A DNA stretch of 27,056 nt from a virus, in IMG/VR virus record IMGVR_UViG_3300030107_006291, positions 1 through 27,056 of that record. One strand, given 5' to 3'. Positions 1 to 5,092 of this stretch are shown piece by piece. The notes under the pieces were generated by a model. That model saw nothing but the letters and a program-made list of their open reading frames with translations, was not told the origin of the DNA and did no database searches. Every line of letters begins with the position of its first letter. Positions within the stretch are counted from its first letter, which is position 1. Both the position numbers and the translations under genes were made by a program.

Positions 1-1
1 C

Positions 2-844
2 CCCTGCCAAGACATCAGCCTGGCAGGAAGCGGAGCCGGTCTGGCTGGGGAGAGGTCCGGCCTTTGGGGGGAAATGTACCGGGTCATTCGCGAGATTCGA
101 CCCCGATTCGTCGTTGTGGAAAACGTCCCAGCTCTTACTTCTCGGGGGCTCGGAACCGTACTTGGAGACTTGGCCTCTTGCGGGTACGATGCGGAATGGG
201 ATTGCATCAGCGCGGCATCCGTCGGGGCGTGCCATCGACGCGATAGGCTCTTTATCATTGCCTACAATACCGACGCCAACAGCGGGAGACGCGAAGAGCA
301 GCGGGAGCCGGAACACGGCAAACAGCAAAGCCAACGCAGGAACGAGCCTGACGGACTGGGCAAAACAGGACGGCGGGAAGGGGCGCATGATGATGCCAAC
401 TCCGACAGCAGCAAAGGGCGGCAACGTATCCAGGGGAGGCAAGCGGAAGAACGAGAAACTTTTAACCGGTGCAGCGAGGGATCTAGCCGCAAAGATGCTG
501 CCGACACCAACAGCGACACAGTACGGAAACAATCAAGGCGGAGCAGCCGGACGGGTAGGCCCAGTTCGTCACAGCCTCGGGAGCCTAGCAAAGAAAGGGA
601 TCTTGCCAACCCCCAGCGCGAGGGACTTCAAGAGCGGGAAGGGGCGCAAGGAGAATGGACATACGCCTCAATTGCCGGAGGTCATGGGGGGAATGCTGAA
701 CCCCGATTTTGTCCAGTCATACCTAATGGGTTTCCCGGACGGGTGGCTAGATTAAAAGCCCTTGGCAATGCCGTTGTGCCTGCGGTTGCTTATCAGGTTG
801 GTAGAGCTCTGCTTCAGAGAATTAACGAGGCCAATTGTACTTGA
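2..844 (+). CDS. C5-cytosine DNA methyltransferase (Dcm-like), 5' partial
   Basis: Transfers a methyl group from S-adenosylmethionine to C5 of cytosine in DNA, probably to mask phage DNA from host restriction. The frame is already open at base 2 and begins with PCQDIS, the motif IV loop with the catalytic Cys at bases 5-7, so the AdoMet-binding N-terminus lies upstream of the window. Next come ENVPAL (motif VI), CHRRDRLFIIAY (motif VIII), then a long hydrophilic variable region with repeated ANS/TNS-type segments where the target recognition domain is expected, and RLKALGNAVVP (motif IX/X region) near the C-terminus. All conserved motifs are in this one frame, which identifies it as the catalytic frame. 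The first internal Met is at base 74, but starting there would remove the catalytic Cys. A second long frame overlaps it. The stop overlaps the convergent endolysin gene by 23 bp. The locus looks more GC-rich than the late operon. Confidence 0.9.
   Translation, partial: PCQDISLAGSGAGLAGERSGLWGEMYRVIREIRPRFVVVENVPALTSRGLGTVLGDLASCGYDAEWDCISAASVGACHRRDRLFIIAYNTDANSGRREEQREPEHGKQQSQRRNEPDGLGKTGRREGAHDDANSDSSKGRQRIQGRQAEERETFNRCSEGSSRKDAADTNSDTVRKQSRRSSRTGRPSSSQPREPSKERDLANPQREGLQEREGAQGEWTYASIAGGHGGNAEPRFCPVIPNGFPGRVARLKALGNAVVPAVAYQVGRALLQRINEANCT
3..755 (+). CDS. Overlapping second frame in the methyltransferase gene: PTPTA-repeat protein (possible dual coding)
   Basis: This frame is offset by one base from the methyltransferase and is open from base 3 to a TAA at 753-755, about 250 codons, with its start upstream of the window. 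It is not random in content. It contains four PTPTA-like units (IPTPTAGDA, MPTPTAAKG, LPTPTATQY, LPTPSARDF) spaced through the middle, a segment reading SLWKTSQLLLL, another reading ETWPLAGTMRNG, and a C-terminus LNPDFVQSYLMGFPDGW. From memory, proteins with exactly this arrangement (TSQ..LLEG, ETWPxSGM.xNG, repeated LPTPTA.D, LNP.FVEWLMGFP.GW) are annotated in many phages, usually next to or within methyltransferase loci. The same DNA therefore reads as two familiar proteins. Whether both are made, or this one is reached by frameshifting or its own start, cannot be decided here. An internal ATG at 114 is possible but would drop the N-terminal part. Confidence 0.45.
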   Translation, partial: PAKTSAWQEAEPVWLGRGPAFGGKCTGSFARFDPDSSLWKTSQLLLLGGSEPYLETWPLAGTMRNGIASARHPSGRAIDAIGSLSLPTIPTPTAGDAKSSGSRNTANSKANAGTSLTDWAKQDGGKGRMMMPTPTAAKGGNVSRGGKRKNEKLLTGAARDLAAKMLPTPTATQYGNNQGGAAGRVGPVRHSLGSLAKKGILPTPSARDFKSGKGRKENGHTPQLPEVMGGMLNPDFVQSYLMGFPDGWLD

Positions 845-1244
845 ACCATCTAGCGGCTCTTGCTTTTTCTGGTGAAGAACCGCGAGTATCGAAGTGAACA
901 AAATTCTCATAAAGACCTAAGCCAAAACCAGTGCCTAACCTACGAGCTGCGTTCTCTAGCTCAATATATAATCTCAGCATATAGGCACCGTGACGCTTAG
1001 TCGCGGCTACATAAGTAACATCAGCGGCGTAGCAAGTACCATCTCGCGGAAGATGCCAGCTCCTTGACGCACCACCTACTGCCTCGTTGTGCTTCTCGCA
1101 GCGATAAGACGAGTTAATCCTTAACGGGCCAAGCTGTTTGCGAACGCTATCGAGAACCGTGACGAGCGACTGGGCGGGATTGGTTTTACTGCAACACGAG
1201 CAGGCAAACTCTGACGCCGAAAAGTATTGGCCAACCCTACCCAT
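822..1244 (-). CDS. Peptidase M15-type endolysin (D-Ala-D-Ala carboxypeptidase-like)
   Basis: A 140-aa protein that probably cleaves peptide bonds in the peptidoglycan stem peptide and serves as the phage endolysin. It has the M15_3-type pattern: an N-terminal FSASEFACSCC segment (residues 8-18), INSSYRC at 43-49, SWHLPRDG at 62-69, AAD at 73-75 and FVHFDTRG at 115-122. His64, Asp75 and His117 are the expected zinc ligands. The His-Asp spacing is longer than the usual H..G.A.D form, so a short loop appears to be inserted there. There is no signal peptide, which fits release through a holin. Its ATG shares one base with the TAA of the upstream Lys-rich gene (TAATG), so it is probably translationally coupled. 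It is the last gene of the late operon, and its 3' end overlaps the convergent methyltransferase gene. Confidence 0.85.
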   Translation of the reverse strand: MGRVGQYFSASEFACSCCSKTNPAQSLVTVLDSVRKQLGPLRINSSYRCEKHNEAVGGASRSWHLPRDGTCYAADVTYVAATKRHGAYMLRLYIELENAARRLGTGFGLGLYENFVHFDTRGSSPEKARAARWFKYNWPR

Positions 1245-1381
1245 TACGCACGCCTAGACTTTTTAGCCTTCTTGGGTTTCTTGGTCGCAATAGCTTTCTT
1301 TTTAACTTTCTTTGCTGCTTTCTTTGCTTGAGCTTTTCCCTTTGTGGTGTACGGAAAAGATTGTCCCATTACTTTTGGCAT
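1244..1381 (-). CDS. Lys-rich 45-aa miniprotein
   Basis: A 45-aa, extremely basic protein that begins MPKVMGQSFPYTTKGKAQ and ends in an almost pure Lys/Ala tract finishing KKSRRA. I do not know a function. The composition suggests binding to nucleic acid or another polyanion. It is supported as a gene by a good Shine-Dalgarno sequence (AAGGAGA, about six bases before the ATG at 1381) and by one-base TAATG overlaps with both neighbours, the same junction used elsewhere in the operon. The second Met (MGQSF) could start a 41-aa form but lies too far from the SD. The SD lies inside the last codons of the upstream gene. It resembles the two upstream genes in charge and in its C-terminal RRA. Confidence 0.7.
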   Translation of the reverse strand: MPKVMGQSFPYTTKGKAQAKKAAKKVKKKAIATKKPKKAKKSRRA

Positions 1382-1572
1382 TACGCTCTCCTTGTTCTTG
1401 GTTTTTTTGATTTAGCTTTTTTTGGCTTGGCTGTCTTTGCCGCTGCTTTAAACGCTGCGTTAGTGGGCGCACCCTTGGCCCCGACTTTCCGCATTGTCTC
1501 GCCTGAGCCTTTTCTTATTCGTTCTCTTTTTGCCTGAATATTCGCGTACAGCCCTTTTCGTTTCTTTGCCAT
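1381..1572 (-). CDS. Lys/Arg-rich 63-aa phage protein
   Basis: A small basic protein starting MAKKRKGLYANIQAKRERI and containing GSGETMRKVGAKGAPT, then a Lys/Ala-rich tail ending RTRRA. Proteins with the pattern YANI.AKR.RI..GSGE.MR..G.KGAPT are, from memory, common short hypotheticals in many phages near lysis and structural genes, with no assigned function. The frame is open upstream to 1608, but I chose the ATG at 1572 because it follows an AAGGAGA Shine-Dalgarno sequence at proper spacing and shares its A with the upstream TAA (TAATG). Its own TAA overlaps the next ATG in the same way. Binding to DNA or RNA is a guess from composition only. Confidence 0.75.
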   Translation of the reverse strand: MAKKRKGLYANIQAKRERIRKGSGETMRKVGAKGAPTNAAFKAAAKTAKPKKAKSKKPRTRRA

Positions 1573-1856
1573 TAGGCTCTCCTTGATTTTGCGCCAGAGC
1601 ACTTCCAACGTTTACGAGATAGATTGTTTGCACTATTTGGGTCGTTTTGTTTTTTCTTAGATAATCGTTTCTTAATTCCTAGACTACGAGCACAGTAGCT
1701 ATCGCCCTTAGACGTACCTGGCTTGACACGAGGACCGCCCTTTTTTGCGCTGCCTGACTGCCCGTAACAAGTTTTTTTTGTTCGACCCGTCTTAGGGTTT
1801 TTAAACGTTTTGCATTTGGCTTTACCCCTGGGTTTGGTCTTTTTTGCTTTTGCCAT
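1572..1856 (-). CDS. Lys-rich, four-cysteine 94-aa phage protein
   Basis: A basic 94-aa protein. The first half is Lys-rich (MAKAKKTKPRGKAKC). The second half carries KPGTSKGDSYCARSLGIKK and QNDPNSANNLSRKRWKCSG, a pattern I remember from short hypothetical proteins of aquatic phages. Four cysteines (15, 30, 55, 86) could bind a metal, but the spacing does not match a zinc finger I can name. Function unknown. Two in-frame GTG codons lie just upstream, but the ATG at 1856 sits 4-5 bases after GAGGTG and shares a base with the upstream TGA (TGATG), so it is the preferred start. The last codons, reading KSRRA, contain the AAGGAGA Shine-Dalgarno sequence of the next gene. Confidence 0.75.
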   Translation of the reverse strand: MAKAKKTKPRGKAKCKTFKNPKTGRTKKTCYGQSGSAKKGGPRVKPGTSKGDSYCARSLGIKKRLSKKKQNDPNSANNLSRKRWKCSGAKSRRA

Positions 1857-2074
1857 CACCACCTCATTTTCAGACCTGCCGCTGCGGTCCAGTCGCCGGA
1901 ATTGGCGAACTCTCCAGAAGCAAACGCAAATACATCGTGTCCTAACTTGACATCCAAACTGCCAACAGCCCGGGCACCATCAGGCCCAACAGTAGCACCA
2001 AGCAGAAGGTCAACCGTGTCTTTCGGAAGCGCCGATGCTTTCGCCAAACCTCCCGCAACAGCACCGGCTACTCC
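1856..2074 (-). CDS. Downstream frame probably expressed as a -1 frameshift extension of the holin-like protein
   Basis: A 72-codon frame with no ATG or GTG start. It begins GVAGAVAGGLAKASALPKDT, continues with LLLGATVGPDGARAVGSLDVK and ends in GEFANSGDWTAAAGLKMRW. The C-terminal pattern, ending in an aromatic after W.A.AGL, resembles short phage proteins I have seen, but I cannot name it. The only start-like codon is a TTG at 2047 with GGAGGT directly against it, a poor initiation context about 20 bases beyond the upstream stop. In contrast, a -1 slip on A AAA AAG at 2080-2074 brings ribosomes from the holin-like gene exactly into this frame, giving a 146-aa fusion (2295 to 1856). Its TGA shares a base with the next ATG (TGATG). 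That the frame is coding is likely; the mode of expression is inferred. Confidence 0.65.
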   Translation of the reverse strand, partial: GVAGAVAGGLAKASALPKDTVDLLLGATVGPDGARAVGSLDVKLGHDVFAFASGEFANSGDWTAAAGLKMRW

Positions 2075-2080
2075 TTTTTT
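2031..2080 (-). promoter_or_regulatory. Candidate -1 programmed ribosomal frameshift signal
   Basis: On the minus strand the last codons of the holin-like gene are GCA AAA AAG GAG TAG, containing the heptamer A AAA AAG (2080-2074) in the correct phase (X XXY YYZ). This is the slippery sequence of E. coli dnaX. After a 5-nt spacer (GAGTA) comes a 9-bp stem, GCCGGTGCT (2068-2060) with AGCATCGGC (2039-2031). It includes one G-U pair, and the loop is 20 nt. Slippage before the TAG enters the 72-codon frame downstream. An SD-like stimulator upstream is weak (AGG about 8 nt before the heptamer). Efficiency cannot be judged from sequence. Confidence 0.65.
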
Positions 2081-2295
2081 GCTAGATGCCTAGCTGCTTC
2101 TACTTGAGCTGCACCAATGGCTTCTTTCCCTTTAACCATGCTGCGTCCCATGGTGTAGCTTGAGCCACATACTGCCGCTAGAATGCCACCAATAATCTGT
2201 GTCCACTGGTTGCCTTCAACAGATGCAAGAATGCATCCGCCAATCATGCCAACCAATGTGATAATCATTTCACTTGTTTTAATTCCTGGTTTCAT
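2068..2295 (-). CDS. Holin-like small membrane protein
   Basis: A 75-aa protein with two hydrophobic stretches: residues about 10-26 (IITLVGMIGGCILAS) and about 33-48 (IIGGILAAVCGSSYTMG). A short loop separates them and a charged C-terminal tail follows. This is the layout of class II holins, which open the inner membrane for the endolysin at the end of infection. Its position between a coiled-coil membrane protein and the endolysin end of the operon supports a lysis role. The start ATG overlaps the upstream stop as ATGA. The 3' end is unusual: A AAA AAG lies two codons before the TAG, followed by a stem-loop, so a fraction of ribosomes may add 72 residues. Other possibilities are an antiholin or a pore-forming accessory protein. 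Confidence 0.65.
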   Translation of the reverse strand: MKPGIKTSEMIITLVGMIGGCILASVEGNQWTQIIGGILAAVCGSSYTMGRSMVKGKEAIGAAQVEAARHLAKKE

Positions 2296-2579
2296 TTCGA
2301 CATCTCCCGTCTCATCTCTTCTCGTGTTTCCTGCCTAGTTAGAAAGATTCTAAACTCTTCTCGAAACTCACAAAGGTCACGATGCGTTTTAACTAACTTG
2401 TCGTTAATTTGAGTAATCTCTTCCTGAAGTTCACCCACTTTGTTTTCCAGAATCGTTATTCGAGAGTATGTTGACCCACCGTTATTTTTTTCTTTGTGCG
2501 TTTTAATAGCCGCTGCAACTCCCCAGATGGCAGCGATAAGACCTGCTGTTCCCCCCGACTGGATGAGTGCATCTTCCAT
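2292..2579 (-). CDS. Small membrane protein with coiled coil (spanin- or holin-like)
   Basis: A protein of about 95 aa with one N-terminal hydrophobic segment (AGLIAAIWGVAAAI, about residues 12-25), a short basic linker, then a long heptad-like helix (ITILENKVGELQEEI onward) rich in Glu, Lys and Arg. The build is that of an inner-membrane lysis accessory such as an i-spanin, or of an XhlA-like holin partner. The sequence alone does not decide between them. The frame extends upstream to a TTG at 2597 inside the fibre gene. I prefer the ATG at 2579, one base after the fibre stop, though the SD is weak (GAGGG about 12 bases upstream). It ends in ATGA, overlapping the holin-like start, so the two are probably co-translated. 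Confidence 0.6.
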   Translation of the reverse strand: MEDALIQSGGTAGLIAAIWGVAAAIKTHKEKNNGGSTYSRITILENKVGELQEEITQINDKLVKTHRDLCEFREEFRIFLTRQETREEMRREMSK

Positions 2580-2580
2580 C

Positions 2581-4713
2581 TCAGTCACCACCCTCAAGCT
2601 GCTCGATGCGAGCAGTAAGCTCCTGGACGGCTTTGATTAATGGAGCCACCAACAAAGAATATTGTATCCCCATCTTGCCGCTAGAGTTTTCCTTGATTCC
2701 GTTAAACTCTACACCCAGGGTCTCACAAGCTGCTTTGACTTCTTGAGCAATTAGCCCGTCTGAGCGGGTTGTGCTGTCAAATTCTTCTTTGATTGGCTGC
2801 CCCGTTTCAACGTCAAAAGTAGCAGTGGAAACTATAAATTCTTCCGTTCCTGTAACATTCCCATCTTCGTCAAGAATATCCCGCGTTTGAGTCTGGCCTT
2901 TTTTATACCGGTTGTCTCTAATTTCTTCCGGCCAATCGGCTGGATGAACCCTCGAAAAACTTACTGGACGAAGCGCATTGATAAATTCCAAGCCAAGGCT
3001 TAAGTCCTGTACGTTAGTTTTAACTCTTGCGTCCGACGTAGCGGTAAGAGCTACTTGGCCGTCAATATCACCGATAGAAGTGTTACCAAGTCTGACTTGA
3101 TTTTGTGAGTCCGTGACCGCCCCATAACCAATAGCAATTTGGTTGTCCCCGTCAGCGTCGGTTGTATCTGCCGTTGACCCCAGAAATACGCACTGGTTTC
3201 CATCATCAAGTCCTAAACCAGACTGATACCCAATCGCGGTGTTATGTTCAGTCGTTGCAGTTAAGGCTGTTAAGGCTTGATATCCTACTACCGTAGCCTT
3301 GCTCGAAGAAGTTGCATCAAGTGCTTCTTTTCCAATTCCTACCGAATCAGAGCCAGTAAACGCGCTCATTGCATCTCTGCCGATTGCCACATTATTGGTC
3401 CCTGAGCAGGTTGCAGAAAATGCGCCTTTTCCGATGGCGGTATTGTGTGCCCCTGTCGCAGCGTCCCCGGTATTGTGGCCGATATAAACACAATCGTTGC
3501 CCGATTTTCTTCCGCTGTTTGTTCCGATTGCGACTGAGTTTTGAGTTGAAGCGGCATCATCGAGTGCGTAAGTACCGATAGCAACATTGCGCTGCGCGTT
3601 CGTCATGTCTAGACCAGAACCAAAGCCAATCACCACATTGTTGGCCGCGCTCGAAAGCGCCCAGCTACCGGAGCCTCTTTGCGCAATAATGGTGTTTAAA
3701 ACACCGTCTTCTTCAATCGCATCAAGAAGACCCGCGTCCCCGATGGCAATGTTTCCCGATGAGCTAGTGACGCCAGACGATGAGCTTAGAGTCAAAACCC
3801 CGGTAGCGTTTACAGCCATGACCGATTTGCTGTCTCCCGTCTTTACTGCAAAGAGTTCGCCGCCGTCACGTTTGCAGGCTACGCCGGTTGAGCTAGTGTT
3901 GATGGCGTCTTCAAGAATTAGCTCGGTGTCGCTGTTAATTGTAGTGACCGTGGTAGTTACGGTTCCAACTTTAATCGCTGCACCGACGTGAAAGTCAGTA
4001 GTGAACGCAGTATTTACACCCGTCAGCGTAGTGCTTGATCCGCTAGTGCTTACCGATGCAGTGCCACCGTTATTGGTCAGTTCTGTACCTAGGTGGCCAA
4101 CCGTCTCAACTTCGGCTGTTGCAGAGCAAGTGCCGAAACCAACATTGCCTGATCCGCTGGCAATGCATTGTCTGACCGCATTTCCCGCTTGAACCCTATA
4201 ATCAACGTTGCTGTTCACTGTTGTGTTTGCGCCTGATGCTTCAATGGTAAGCACCCCGGCATCGCGCTGAAAAGATGCCTGAGCGGCCACACTGTCATTT
4301 CTCACATGCAGCGATTTAGGGCTTGTGATATCATCTATATCTGTTCCAATCATAACCGCTGTCGGACCTATGGCCATTCTTTCAGTGCCAGCAGTTTTAA
4401 AGGAAATGGTGTTAGCGGTTTTAAGGCGCATCTGAGTGTCAGTGTCGTCAATGAAGCCCATTTCGTTACAAATCTGAAGCTCTGGCAGAGAGCCGTCAAT
4501 CTCGCGAATAATTAACCCAGCGTTTTTAATTTCGCCGCCATCACCCGCACCGACCCCCAGCTCTAGCTGCTCGGCGTTGTCGGTGGTCGTGATTTTCATA
4601 AACTGCTCGCCCGCAGTGTCCTGAATTACGAGAGCCGTAGCGTTGTTATCTGGGATAACTGTGGTGCCTGCGCTGATTTGCTGACCGTAATTAATAATTT
4701 TTGCATCTGCCAT
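2581..4713 (-). CDS. Tail fibre/appendage protein with YadA-like repeats and C-terminal S74 intramolecular chaperone
   Basis: A 710-aa structural protein, probably a trimeric receptor-binding fibre. The middle has a beta-rich module around residues 215-285. Residues about 359-545 are a run of YadA/collagen-head-like repeats with recurring NVAIG, NTAIG and SVGIG steps about 13-30 residues apart. From residue 560 the sequence is a peptidase S74 / intramolecular chaperone domain of about 150 aa: SDARVK with Ser560 and Lys565 as the expected self-cleavage pair, LRPVSF, GLIAQEV and a C-terminal helix. In characterised phages this domain assists trimer folding and then cuts itself off. The ATG follows a clear AGGAG Shine-Dalgarno sequence. 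It is the first gene before the lysis cassette, as is common for fibre genes. Confidence 0.85.
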   Translation of the reverse strand: MADAKIINYGQQISAGTTVIPDNNATALVIQDTAGEQFMKITTTDNAEQLELGVGAGDGGEIKNAGLIIREIDGSLPELQICNEMGFIDDTDTQMRLKTANTISFKTAGTERMAIGPTAVMIGTDIDDITSPKSLHVRNDSVAAQASFQRDAGVLTIEASGANTTVNSNVDYRVQAGNAVRQCIASGSGNVGFGTCSATAEVETVGHLGTELTNNGGTASVSTSGSSTTLTGVNTAFTTDFHVGAAIKVGTVTTTVTTINSDTELILEDAINTSSTGVACKRDGGELFAVKTGDSKSVMAVNATGVLTLSSSSGVTSSSGNIAIGDAGLLDAIEEDGVLNTIIAQRGSGSWALSSAANNVVIGFGSGLDMTNAQRNVAIGTYALDDAASTQNSVAIGTNSGRKSGNDCVYIGHNTGDAATGAHNTAIGKGAFSATCSGTNNVAIGRDAMSAFTGSDSVGIGKEALDATSSSKATVVGYQALTALTATTEHNTAIGYQSGLGLDDGNQCVFLGSTADTTDADGDNQIAIGYGAVTDSQNQVRLGNTSIGDIDGQVALTATSDARVKTNVQDLSLGLEFINALRPVSFSRVHPADWPEEIRDNRYKKGQTQTRDILDEDGNVTGTEEFIVSTATFDVETGQPIKEEFDSTTRSDGLIAQEVKAACETLGVEFNGIKENSSGKMGIQYSLLVAPLIKAVQELTARIEQLEGGD

Positions 4714-4722
4714 GACCTACTC

Positions 4723-5055
4723 CTACTTAGCTGTTGTTGCTTTGATGTGAAGGTCGCCAGCCATTGAGCCAGTGCCATCGTCATCGTAAGTGCATCGAAC
4801 GTGTTCAAGCTTCATGTCAAAGTTGACAATCGTTAGCGTCTCGTCCGTTAAGTCAATCGTTTGGATTGTTGGGATGGCTACTTCAGTGCCACTCTCGTCA
4901 GTAAAAATAGACTTAAGCCGAATGCGAATATTGGCCGAACTATTGTCAGCGTAAAATTCCCATGTTTGCCGACCGTGCTCTTGGACCTTTAAATCCATAG
5001 CGGTGGCTTCCGTGGTGCCGGATAGTCCGGTAAATACTTTGGTAATAGTTCTCAT
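4723..5055 (-). CDS. Hypothetical 110-aa protein, probably virion-associated
   Basis: I do not recognise this family. The protein is acidic to neutral, has no hydrophobic segment, and looks mostly beta-stranded, with alternating hydrophobic/polar runs such as TWEFYADNS, IRIRLKSIF and LTIVNFDMKLEHV. The N-terminus MRTITKVFTGLSGTTEATAM is Thr-rich, like many small phage structural proteins. It has a good Shine-Dalgarno sequence (GAGGAG) before the ATG at 5055 and lies between the 1510-aa ejection-type protein and the tail fibre, with 9 bp to the fibre start. That place suggests a tail-tip, fibre-adaptor or decoration role, which is an inference from context only. Confidence 0.65.
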   Translation of the reverse strand: MRTITKVFTGLSGTTEATAMDLKVQEHGRQTWEFYADNSSANIRIRLKSIFTDESGTEVAIPTIQTIDLTDETLTIVNFDMKLEHVRCTYDDDGTGSMAGDLHIKATTAK

Positions 5056-5092
5056 ATCAATCTCCTCAAGGCCATATCTTCAGCCTAAGTGG

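Noticed and set aside
1856-2047. Independent gene starting at the TTG at 2047
   Set aside because: GGAGGT is directly adjacent to the TTG, too close for initiation. The frame is open further upstream to the slippery site and the sequence before the TTG looks coding. Reinitiation is still possible, so it is kept as the alternative to frameshifting.
3587-3991. Plus-strand frame of 134 codons opposite the tail fibre
   Set aside because: It is a mirror of the repetitive fibre sequence, with no SD and a low-complexity Ala/Pro/Val translation.
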